A DNA stretch of 57,592 bases, from positions 1 through 57,592 of IMG/VR virus record IMGVR_UViG_3300042465_004675; one strand, given 5' to 3'. Positions within the stretch are counted from its first letter, which is position 1. Each line of letters starts with the position of its first letter. The position numbers and the translations under genes were made by a program. The notes under the pieces are model-generated. The model made no database searches. It was given only the letters and a program-made list of their open reading frames with translations, and was not told the DNA's origin. Positions 49,862-56,834 of this stretch are shown here, one piece after another. The DNA comes from a virus.

Positions 49862-50070
49862 CGTTTTAATATATCGAACATGTTGCCATATTCGTATCGT
49901 GACCAATCATCGTGATCAACATAGGTGTTGATTTTTCTGCGATAAATCCGCTTACCCCAAACACGTTCATTGTTGACAGTGTAAACTGGATGCCAAGCGA
50001 ACCAAATCGTCCAAGGTGCCATTTTTATCTTCCTAGCAACATTACCAATGGGATCAAACATTAACTCCAC
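49858..50070 (-). CDS. Small basic protein, 70 aa
   Basis: A basic, aromatic-rich protein ([29 protein letters not shown]), with an acidic tail ([13 protein letters not shown]). I recall similar 60-75 residue proteins in T4-like phages. Real start is the ATG at 50070 or at 50061 (MFDPIG). Overlaps sufB and the upstream gene. Confidence 0.55.
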   Translation of the reverse strand: MELMFDPIGNVARKIKMAPWTIWFAWHPVYTVNNERVWGKRIYRRKINTYVDHDDWSRYEYGNMFDILKR

Positions 50071-50402
50071 CGCAACATAAACATCATTTTATCTTGTTGA
50101 CTATCAAATTCAAGTATCATACCTGTTAGTGTACATTGTACACGACTTTCGGTGCACCAGTCAAATATTTCTTCTTCATTCTGATACCAGAATATAAAGT
50201 CGGAGATTAATAACATAGGAGCACCAAATCTACTGACTTTTGCATCAACAAATTTAATGCCCCGTTCCTTTAACATCCTGTGTGCAGTATTAGCTTCTTT
50301 ATGCACTAACACCATTCTATCACCCTGCGCTTCTTCTAGGAGAATTTCCCAGCACAGCTTAGAACTGTTATAATGTGCAGTGGGATTACTTGACATCACC
50401 AA
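50061..50402 (-). CDS. Hypothetical protein, 113 aa
   Basis: An alpha/beta protein with three Cys (KLCWEILL, DWCTESRVQC), a central strand FVDAKVSRFGAPMLLI and a terminal DKMMFMLRW. Starts MVMSSNPTAHYNSS. No family known to me. Belongs to the SleB-SUF operon, with small overlaps on both sides. Confidence 0.5.
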   Translation of the reverse strand: MVMSSNPTAHYNSSKLCWEILLEEAQGDRMVLVHKEANTAHRMLKERGIKFVDAKVSRFGAPMLLISDFIFWYQNEEEIFDWCTESRVQCTLTGMILEFDSQQDKMMFMLRWS

Positions 50403-50640
50403 ATTTTAATTTATATATCACTGCTTCTTCATCTTCAAACACTGCTGTAATATTAAATTGATATCCATAATAGCCTTCATTCAATACAAAAGGTACTTGA
50501 TTATACGTCAAATCTCTTGCTTTCTCTTTAACATACTTACCATGGTCGGTCTGTAACCAATCGTGTGCAACTGCACCTAGATATATTTCCGGATCTTCAA
50601 CATCGCCGACTCTAAGAGTCTTGACAACTAACTTGATCAT
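50386..50640 (-). CDS. Hypothetical protein, 84 aa
   Basis: A beta-rich 84-residue protein (MIKLVVKTLRVGDVEDPEIYLGA, then GYYGYQFNITAVFEDEEAVIY). HDWLQTDHGKYVKEKA in the middle could be a helix. No motif recognised. Coupled with neighbours by short overlaps. Confidence 0.5.
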   Translation of the reverse strand: MIKLVVKTLRVGDVEDPEIYLGAVAHDWLQTDHGKYVKEKARDLTYNQVPFVLNEGYYGYQFNITAVFEDEEAVIYKLKFGDVK

Positions 50641-50957
50641 TTAAAAATGATAAGTGCCATTAAACATGCTTGAATAAAAAATCCAAAGCCAATTGTAACA
50701 ATATTTAAAATATCTTTACTGATAGTGGCTTTAACAAAGAATAAGAACAAACCTGCCCAAGCTAACAATACTAGATCAACTGGAGGAGTCTTTTCAGTGA
50801 GACCAGTTAGTATGGCAACTAACGTAGGAATAGTAGCCAAGTGTACAAGGATAACAGCAACCCAGCCAAGTGTCTCTGCACTGACTGTGACCAATTGCTC
50901 TTTCAGATTTTTTGCACTCTCGCTGGTAAAATCGTTGAGTGTTTTGAAAATATTCAT
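50637..50957 (-). CDS. Membrane protein, 106 aa
   Basis: Started at 50957 (MNIFKTLNDFTSES), 106 residues. An amphipathic N-terminal stretch is followed by about three helices: GWVAVILVHLATIPTLVAIL, VDLVLLAWAGLFLFFVKA, and IVTIGFGFFIQACLMALIIF. It could be an accessory lysis protein (holin-like) given the adjacent SleB hydrolase, or an integral protein of unknown job. No Cys motif. Confidence 0.6.
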   Translation of the reverse strand: MNIFKTLNDFTSESAKNLKEQLVTVSAETLGWVAVILVHLATIPTLVAILTGLTEKTPPVDLVLLAWAGLFLFFVKATISKDILNIVTIGFGFFIQACLMALIIFK

Positions 50958-50968
50958 TTTAGTCTTTC

Positions 50969-51493
50969 TTATTTGTAAAATATATGATTGCCGATAATGG
51001 CTACTTTTTCTTTTTTCCATCCCGGATTAATATATGTTCCGTGAAAATAAAGAGCATGGTTTAGACTTGGTAGTCTAAATTTTTCCAGTAAAACTTGTTT
51101 TGCAACAATCTCGCTTTCACGATAAGCGGCCAAGTTTTTGGGTTTTCTTACATCGCCGTTGCAGTACCAACTGAACTGGCACAGTCCTAGTGCATTGTCT
51201 TTTTGGTAAACTACTTTACAGATGTCATTGGGAAATTTTCCGCTGTCAACTCTGTTTAATGTAACTTGGGCCACAGCAACTTTACCTTCGAAGGGTTCGT
51301 GTCCTGCTTCGTAGTAAATATTTCTGGTCAAACAGTCGAGTTGGGTATTGCGAACTTCAGCAGTGATCACACTGGAATTTAAATTTTGAGCTGCCTTCAG
51401 TGACGCTACTTTATAGTCATAAGCATATTTTGCTACAAAAACTACCAGTATTAGTCCTACAAAAGTAGCGACGATTTTCATGATGCGTATCAT
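50969..51493 (-). CDS. SleB-type cell-wall hydrolase
   Basis: A 174-residue protein when started at 51493 (MIRIMKIVATFVG), directly after a strong GGAGGAG ribosome-binding site. An N-terminal signal anchor is followed by a Hydrolase_2 (SleB/CwlJ) domain: LTRNIYYEAGHEPFEGKVAV with the catalytic Glu, VTLNRVDSGKFPNDIC, GLCQFSWYCNG, and HALYFHGTYINPGW. It likely cuts peptidoglycan as the endolysin, exported by its own signal anchor. First gene of the operon that continues into SUF. Confidence 0.9.
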   Translation of the reverse strand: MIRIMKIVATFVGLILVVFVAKYAYDYKVASLKAAQNLNSSVITAEVRNTQLDCLTRNIYYEAGHEPFEGKVAVAQVTLNRVDSGKFPNDICKVVYQKDNALGLCQFSWYCNGDVRKPKNLAAYRESEIVAKQVLLEKFRLPSLNHALYFHGTYINPGWKKEKVAIIGNHIFYK

Positions 51494-51549
51494 AAGTCTC
51501 CTCCTTTTACGCGGTTGGTTAATTACGTATCTGTTACGATACATTCGTT

Positions 51550-51578
51550 ATAATAGCACTTAATGGCTTAACTGTCAA
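51550..51578 (-). promoter_or_regulatory. Sigma70 promoter for the sleB-SUF operon
   Basis: On the minus strand TTGACA (51573-51578), 17 nt, TATTAT (51550-51555). Leader of about 50 nt to the sleB start with GGAGGAG. Probably the main promoter for the 8-kb operon down to the GroES-like gene. Confidence 0.85.
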
Positions 51579-51587
51579 GTTAAACGG

Positions 51588-51893
51588 TTAAATGTATGAT
51601 TTTTTGGAAAGTACGATGAAATCCTCGCCTGCGCCTAGAACGCAGGCTGTTTCTTTGTTGAATTGGATTATAGTCCAGGTTTTGGTTTCTTGATTAACAA
51701 ACAGTGAATAGTTTGATGCTTTACTATCCTTTTCTGTACCAAACCATAAGGGCGATTCTTCATAGTCTCGGCCTTTTAAAACTGAAATCATTGTTTCAGT
51801 TTTATCGCAGTAAACTTCTTTTTTTGTGGTTGCCGGTTGAGCCGATGCTGTGATGGCCATCATAGAAGTTAGAAAAATTAAAATATGTTTCAT
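51588..51893 (-). CDS. Small secreted protein, 101 aa
   Basis: A signal peptide (MKHILIFLTSMMAITASAQ) is followed by a mature domain of about 80 residues with two Cys (EVYCDKTETMIS and ETACVLGAG), probably a disulfide, and several aromatic residues (SNYSLFVNQETKTWTIIQF). Unknown. It may act in the periplasm on the host or as an exclusion factor. Perfect late promoter TATAAATA 4 nt before the ATG. Confidence 0.65.
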   Translation of the reverse strand: MKHILIFLTSMMAITASAQPATTKKEVYCDKTETMISVLKGRDYEESPLWFGTEKDSKASNYSLFVNQETKTWTIIQFNKETACVLGAGEDFIVLSKKSYI

Positions 51894-51897
51894 TGAC

Positions 51898-51905
51898 TAT
51901 TTATA
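51898..51905 (-). promoter_or_regulatory. Perfect late promoter fused to start codon (51893 gene)
   Basis: The minus strand reads TTATAAATAGTCAATG, 4 nt between TAAATA and the ATG. Confidence 0.75.
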
Positions 51906-51970
51906 AAAAAAGTCAGTATAACCATTATACGCAATTAGTTTTAATAGTACTTTACCTGACCGCATATTAT

Positions 51971-51980
51971 TTTAAATACT
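51971..51980 (+). promoter_or_regulatory. Late promoter for the plus-strand cluster
   Basis: TTTAAATACTA at 51971-51981 on the plus strand, 32 nt before the ATG at 52013, with AGGAG 7 nt upstream of that ATG. Confidence 0.6.
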
Positions 51981-52012
51981 AAAAAGCCATTAAATGGTAT
52001 AGGAGTAAGATC

Positions 52013-53137
52013 ATGAAAAGAACACTTGTTACATTTGCTTTGACAGCCATTGCAATTTCTGTATCAGCACAAACAACCACCACATCAGGCACAACAGGTG
52101 GAACAACCACCGGTACTGCCACATTAATTAATCAAGGAAGCTATGATTCTAAATCACTAGTAGATACCAATAGCACCAGCAACAGTACCAGTACAGTTAC
52201 TTCTAACAGTAATACTATAAGCAACAGCAACAGCACAAGTACAGCCGCTGTCAATAGTACTAGTGCAAACACCAACACTAACAATAGCACTAGTGTAAAC
52301 ACAAATAACAACATCAATAGTGGCACAAGTACTGTTAACAATAACAATGTCAACTCTGGTACAATGACATACAATAACAACAATGTCAACTCTGGTACAA
52401 TGACATACAATAACAACAATGTAAGTACTAGCACAAGTAATAATACCAATGTTAACAAGAACGAAAATACTGGTACAATGACATACAATAACAACAATGT
52501 CAACAACAGCACAGCCACCAACAATAATAACAATGTTAGCACAAGTACTGCGACCAACAACAACGTCAACACCGGTGATATGACAAATCGAAATGTCAAT
52601 ACAAGTACAAGTACAAGTAATAATGTTAATAATAATGTTAACGCTAGTACAGCCGTTAATCAAAACGTACAGACAGGTGACATGACTAATCGAAATATCA
52701 ACTCCACTGAGATTACACAACGTATTATTCAGCCTCCTCCAACAGCAGTGGCTCCTGCTATGTTGTCGGGTGGTAATGCTGATTTGTGTAGTACTGGTAG
52801 TAGTGGTAGTGTGCAGACACAAGTTTTCGGTGTAAGTTCGGGCGGCACTGTTCGGGACATGAATTGCGAAAGATTAAAGTTATCCAAAACATTATATGAC
52901 ATGGGCATGAAAGTAGCCGCAGTTGCCACTATGTGTCAAGATCGCAGAGTATTTGATGCCATGTTAGCCGCAGGAACACCGTGCCCATATGAAGGTAAGA
53001 TCGGTGAACAAGCCAAAGCATCTTGGGATGCAAATCCAGATAAGATTCCAAAATTGGATGAGGTAAAAATAGATGATACTTATAAGAAAATTGGCATTGG
53101 CGCTATCCTTGGCGTTCTTGTCCACAAGTTATTCTAA
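52013..53137 (+). CDS. Secreted Asn/Thr/Ser-rich repeat protein with Cys-containing C-terminus, 374 aa
   Basis: A signal peptide (MKRTLVTFALTAIAISVSAQ) is followed by about 220 residues almost only of Asn, Thr, Ser, Val and Gly, with repeats of the type NNNNVNSGTMTY and NTGDMTNRN. The pattern suggests a beta-solenoid or a flexible stalk. The last 110 residues form a separate domain with four Cys (ADLCSTG, DMNCERLKLS, ATMCQDRRVF, GTPCPYEG). I recall this C-terminal domain in proteobacterial and phage proteins of unknown function. It may sit on the virion surface or on the infected cell. Late promoter and AGGAG upstream. Confidence 0.65.
   Translation: MKRTLVTFALTAIAISVSAQTTTTSGTTGGTTTGTATLINQGSYDSKSLVDTNSTSNSTSTVTSNSNTISNSNSTSTAAVNSTSANTNTNNSTSVNTNNNINSGTSTVNNNNVNSGTMTYNNNNVNSGTMTYNNNNVSTSTSNNTNVNKNENTGTMTYNNNNVNNSTATNNNNNVSTSTATNNNVNTGDMTNRNVNTSTSTSNNVNNNVNASTAVNQNVQTGDMTNRNINSTEITQRIIQPPPTAVAPAMLSGGNADLCSTGSSGSVQTQVFGVSSGGTVRDMNCERLKLSKTLYDMGMKVAAVATMCQDRRVFDAMLAAGTPCPYEGKIGEQAKASWDANPDKIPKLDEVKIDDTYKKIGIGAILGVLVHKLF
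52346..52417 (+). repeat. Two perfect 36-bp tandem repeats in the Asn/Thr-rich gene
   Basis: The unit spans 52346-52381 and repeats at 52382-52417, coding for NVNSGTMTYNNN. A third, partly changed copy covers about 52467-52503. A multiple of three, so copy-number changes keep the frame. Confidence 0.85.
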
Positions 53138-54821
53138 CAGTCAACAAGTTGATACGACCGGTAACCTGACTAACTTTACTAGTCAGGCTAACAGTACTAC
53201 CTCTACTTGGCAAAACGCCGGCACAATTGGAGAACCACTAACTTGCTGGGCAAGCGGTGATCCAGGATATTGCGGGCCATTGCCTAGAGTTGCTGCCTGG
53301 GGTGTTGGCAGCAATGTTATCAACTTCTCATATGGATTAACTGACTTAAATCAAACTGTTGCTATTAAAAATGCATTGCCCAACAGTGGTACAGGATTGC
53401 AAGTCAATGGTTTCAATTTTAGTTTTCAAGCCAAGAACGGCAACGGCTGGGACAACGGAATGACCGACACTCTAAGTGCTTACGTAAACATCTACAACAA
53501 TACAAATTCAAAAGTGGTAGAAAACTACAACTGGGACTTGTCCTATAACACACAAGGTTGGAGAACCTTTGAGTACAGTAAAACTTTTACCAACGCATAC
53601 AGTGTATCTAATGTTGGCAATGCCCAGTATGGATTTGTTGGCAGAGACAATAATTATTGGGTTGGACCATACGGTCCGGAAATCATCAATGTAAATTTTA
53701 GTTTGAAATATAGTGTTGATCCTTGTGCTACCAATCCACTATACTCTCCTAGTTGCAGAGGCTATAACGATGCAATGGCCAAACTAAATCCAGTTGTAGT
53801 TAATCCTGAAACCGTTGGACCGGCACCGCCACCTGACGAAGCGGCTCCGCCACCACCTGGTGGCCCACCCCCGCTTGGTAGTCCTCCTCCTGCTGATGGA
53901 CCTATGGCAGGCCCACCACCACCACCCGGAGCTCCTGGACCAGGCAATAATCCTGGCTCACCTCCACCAGCAAATCAACCTCCTCCGCAGGGCGGCGGTA
54001 GTCAACCTCGAGCAGGTGAAGTTAAAACAGCAGGTGATAATAAAACAGCAAGTGATAAGACGGGACCTAGTCTAGGCAATGTTATAAGTATGATTAGTAG
54101 CAATCAAGCTAGAATAGGCAATGAGGCCAAGTCTGTTGTACAGGCTGCAGAAACTGCCGCTGCCAAAGATGCACAACAAGCACAGCAACAAGCAGAAACA
54201 GTAGCAGGCACATTAACTACACAAAGCATTACCAGCAGTATGGCACAGTCTAGTACAAGTACTGGATCGACAGTAGTAACCAGCAGTCAATCACAAATGA
54301 CTGTGGTAAATGTAGCTAGTGTATCACAAACTAGTGTAGTCAATGTCGGTGGCTTACGACCAGTAACGCAAAGTGTATTTGCTGATCCTAGTATGTCTTC
54401 GTCATCAAACATGTCGCAGGGTCAAGTTGATATGTATAGTTTGCAGGCACCAACAAATAGTAGTAAACAACCAGAAATAGAAGTACCGCAAAACGAGGGT
54501 ATTAAAATTGGTGGTCGTTCAGCATTGAATGACGCAATGGAACAACGCCCAATATTACAAGGTAATAACGCACAAGAACAAAAAACTGAATCTGTAAACA
54601 GAAATGTACAGCCAAATGAACTGGCTGGACGTGTGGATATTGCTGGCATGGCAACACAGCCCGCAGGATATCAAGCATATTCAATGATGATACCTGATGT
54701 AGCATTCTATGCACCAAAAGAGATTTACAAGAATCAAGTGAATGTAGACAATGCAAAAGTTTTGCGTCAATTGTCTAGTGATAAATTACACCAAGATTTG
54801 GTGAACCTACAATATAGATAA
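53073..54821 (+). CDS. Secreted Pro-rich modular protein, 582 aa
   Basis: It begins with a signal peptide (MILIRKLALALSLAFLSTSY) within the 3' end of the previous gene (65-nt overlap; GAGG before the ATG). Residues 25-225 form a beta-rich, aromatic domain (NGFNFSFQAKNGNGWDNG, YNTQGWRTFEYS), like an extracellular lectin-like module. A Pro/Gly/Ala run of about 75 residues follows, then an Ala/Gln helical stretch and a Ser/Val-rich part. The C-terminal 100 residues contain NELAGRVDIAGMATQPAGY. Role unknown; likely assembles with the preceding protein. Confidence 0.65.
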   Translation: MILIRKLALALSLAFLSTSYSNSQQVDTTGNLTNFTSQANSTTSTWQNAGTIGEPLTCWASGDPGYCGPLPRVAAWGVGSNVINFSYGLTDLNQTVAIKNALPNSGTGLQVNGFNFSFQAKNGNGWDNGMTDTLSAYVNIYNNTNSKVVENYNWDLSYNTQGWRTFEYSKTFTNAYSVSNVGNAQYGFVGRDNNYWVGPYGPEIINVNFSLKYSVDPCATNPLYSPSCRGYNDAMAKLNPVVVNPETVGPAPPPDEAAPPPPGGPPPLGSPPPADGPMAGPPPPPGAPGPGNNPGSPPPANQPPPQGGGSQPRAGEVKTAGDNKTASDKTGPSLGNVISMISSNQARIGNEAKSVVQAAETAAAKDAQQAQQQAETVAGTLTTQSITSSMAQSSTSTGSTVVTSSQSQMTVVNVASVSQTSVVNVGGLRPVTQSVFADPSMSSSSNMSQGQVDMYSLQAPTNSSKQPEIEVPQNEGIKIGGRSALNDAMEQRPILQGNNAQEQKTESVNRNVQPNELAGRVDIAGMATQPAGYQAYSMMIPDVAFYAPKEIYKNQVNVDNAKVLRQLSSDKLHQDLVNLQYR

Positions 54822-54832
54822 AGGAAAATAAA

Positions 54833-55453
54833 ATGACAGAAGAAATTAAAGACGTAAACGCTAAAGTTGATGAACTTGAAGCAGCCGCAAAGAAATATGC
54901 CAGCAAGGACACTGTTATCAGTATTGGTGGATATGAATTTACACCGGCCAAACTGATGGTGGCATTTACATTAGTGTCATCTATACTAGGTGGACTTTAT
55001 GGCACATTTGAAGTATACAAAGACTATCAAGGTATGAAGAAAAAGATTGCCGACTACTCTGCACCAGATCTAAGTGGCTTTGATAAACGTCTAGCAGTCA
55101 TCGAAGAGAACAGCCAAAAAGGTGCTGACTATACTCGTGATATTAAAGTTGATTTAAAGAACGATATCCGTCGTAATGAAACCGTTACGGAACAAGTAGA
55201 GCGCAGTGTTAAAACTGCACAGCGTGAAACTGAAAGTGAAATGCGTGATATGCGTAAGGCAGTTCGTGAAGACTTAGAACGAGCAAGAAACGAAGCTAAC
55301 GCAATTCGCAGGGACATGGAATCAACACGTAAAGAAATCAACAGTGAATTTACTGCGGCTCGTAGAGAAATTAATCGTGAAGTTGAAACGCTGAAAAGAG
55401 AAGTTGATAGTAAGATACAAAAAGCCATCGACAATCCATTGGCCAACAAATAA
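54833..55453 (+). CDS. Membrane-anchored coiled-coil protein, 206 aa
   Basis: One hydrophobic helix (KLMVAFTLVSSILGGLYGTF, residues about 44-63) followed by 140 residues of charged coiled coil rich in Glu/Arg/Lys (REDLERARNEANAIRRDMES). An AAGGAAA ribosome-binding site lies 11 nt after the previous stop, so it belongs to the same transcript. I recall similar proteins in T4-like marine phages. It may anchor or connect the two secreted proteins in the inner membrane. Confidence 0.65.
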   Translation: MTEEIKDVNAKVDELEAAAKKYASKDTVISIGGYEFTPAKLMVAFTLVSSILGGLYGTFEVYKDYQGMKKKIADYSAPDLSGFDKRLAVIEENSQKGADYTRDIKVDLKNDIRRNETVTEQVERSVKTAQRETESEMRDMRKAVREDLERARNEANAIRRDMESTRKEINSEFTAARREINREVETLKREVDSKIQKAIDNPLANK

Positions 55454-55456
55454 CTT

Positions 55457-56149
55457 TTAAGGCCTACTTCTTTCTTTAATGGCCGCTTTGACCAAGCTGT
55501 CTATACTGTTGATTAATGGAATACCATTATGGTTGTCTTCCTTGACTGCCAATGGTATTTCAGTACACCCCAATACCACTGCTTGAGCACCACGTGCTAT
55601 CAAACTATCTACCACAGACATAAACATTGGATGTGACTGTTCGAGTTCGCCGCATTTAATCAAATTAATAGCAGGTTGTACCAATGTCGACATTTCTTCT
55701 TTAGATGGGACAATGCAATTCCATCCTTGATCATTTAATCTAGTTTGATACAATCCCAGTTCTACAGTGGCCTGTGTTCCTATGACGCCTATAGTTGTAT
55801 TAGTTACTTTTACATCACGCAATGCACTGGCCACGCTGTCGACAATATGAATAGTTCTAATATTAATTTTAATTATATCATTGAACCAAAAATGTGCAGT
55901 GTTACAAGGTATAACAATAGTATCGCAGCCTGCGGCTTTTAGACCTCGAATTCCTTCCAGTAAAAACGGTAATGGTTTGTTGTCACCGTTACGCATACTT
56001 GTACTGCGGTCTGGGATTTGTGGATTGTTCCACAAAACAAAAGGTATGTGTTCTTGATCGCAACTTGCAGGAGTTTGTGCTATAAGCCTATTAACGAACT
56101 CAGCACTGGCTGCAGGACCCATGCCACCAAGTATACCTAGTCGTTTCAT
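55457..56149 (-). CDS. Aspartate/glutamate racemase family protein
   Basis: A 230-residue protein from the ATG at 56149 (MKRLGILGGMGPAAS). Both catalytic cysteines are present: VIPCNTAHFW and VLGCTEIPLAV, with the GGMGP loop and the QATVELGLYQ segment of the Asp/Glu racemase family (YgeA-like). It interconverts L- and D-forms of acidic amino acids or hydantoins. Adjacent to a dicarboxylate/amino-acid symporter gene, which suggests a shared role in acidic amino acids, perhaps D-Glu for cell wall. ATGA overlap with a 20-residue gene. Confidence 0.9.
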   Translation of the reverse strand: MKRLGILGGMGPAASAEFVNRLIAQTPASCDQEHIPFVLWNNPQIPDRSTSMRNGDNKPLPFLLEGIRGLKAAGCDTIVIPCNTAHFWFNDIIKINIRTIHIVDSVASALRDVKVTNTTIGVIGTQATVELGLYQTRLNDQGWNCIVPSKEEMSTLVQPAINLIKCGELEQSHPMFMSVVDSLIARGAQAVVLGCTEIPLAVKEDNHNGIPLINSIDSLVKAAIKERSRP

Positions 56150-56208
56150 AGTATAAAAAATACAATGATTATCAAAATGCCAACAACAATGACAGTAGGA
56201 AGTCTCAT
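56146..56208 (-). CDS. 20-residue hydrophobic membrane peptide
   Basis: A tiny gene. ATG at 56208 overlaps the stop of the upstream gene as ATGA, and its TGA (56146-56148) overlaps the ATG of the racemase. It reads M-R-L-P-T followed by 15 mostly Ile/Val/Phe residues: a single membrane helix. The double ATGA coupling, seen also for other genes here, supports translation; without it I would not call so short a frame. Confidence 0.5.
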   Translation of the reverse strand: MRLPTVIVVGILIIIVFFIL

Positions 56209-56834
56209 TTTTTAAATAATAACGCAGAAGCAATGACTAATGCTGTTTGTGCCGCTTCGACATCTGCAGGCTGTTCTTTCCAACCTACACTGATTTGTCC
56301 AATGAACACTCCGGGCTCTGCAGGCACACTGATCCTGCACATATAATTTACACCAGTTTCCTTGTAGGTAAAGCCAATGAGACTCTGCGGCTTAAGATAT
56401 GGACTACAAGGAATTTTACCGGACATTAGTCCTATGACATCATTGTTGTTGTCGTAGTTTTTACTAAACAATCCAACGTCTAATCCATTGTGTTCTTTAA
56501 TCTTTCCGCCATTGCGTGTGGCCAAGAACACAATTTTTCTTGTGTTTATTAATGTGTTGACTTCCATGATAGACACGAGTTCTATGTCTGTGTGCTTCAA
56601 CAAGAAATTATATGCTTCTTCATACCGACCATTCATCTTGGGCATGGCTTGCTGGGCACGATAGCTGGCCATGAAGTTATCTTTTTCAGAATAAACTATC
56701 CAGCCACCAAAGCCCAGTATACATAAGAATACAACAGTGAATAGACGAAATGGACTTTCGCCTATATATGTTAATAAACTTAAAAGAAAATCTTTAAGTT
56801 TGTCCACTTTCCGGTGCCTCTTTATCACAGACAA
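56205..56834 (-). CDS. Membrane-anchored protein with extracytoplasmic domain, 209 aa
   Basis: A basic N-terminus and one helix (FRLFTVVFLCILGFGGWIVY, residues 30-50), followed by about 150 residues in the periplasm with two Cys (KIPCSPYLK and VNYMCRISV). It has a sensor-like look (NTRKIVFLATRNGG, PGVFIGQISVGWK). The start overlaps the end of the symporter gene by 41 nt. Possibly a partner or regulator of that transporter, or a superinfection factor. No family recognised. Confidence 0.55.
   Translation of the reverse strand: MSVIKRHRKVDKLKDFLLSLLTYIGESPFRLFTVVFLCILGFGGWIVYSEKDNFMASYRAQQAMPKMNGRYEEAYNFLLKHTDIELVSIMEVNTLINTRKIVFLATRNGGKIKEHNGLDVGLFSKNYDNNNDVIGLMSGKIPCSPYLKPQSLIGFTYKETGVNYMCRISVPAEPGVFIGQISVGWKEQPADVEAAQTALVIASALLFKK

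Noticed and set aside
52346-52503. Regular 36-bp repeats that could suggest a CRISPR array
   Set aside because: The repeats are directly adjacent, without unique spacers, and encode part of a protein in frame.
52141-52822. Two long minus-strand frames (152 and 221 codons) opposite the Asn/Thr-rich gene
   Set aside because: They are mirror images of low-complexity Asn/Thr/Ser codons (giving Leu/Val or Cys/Thr/Ile runs), not real proteins.
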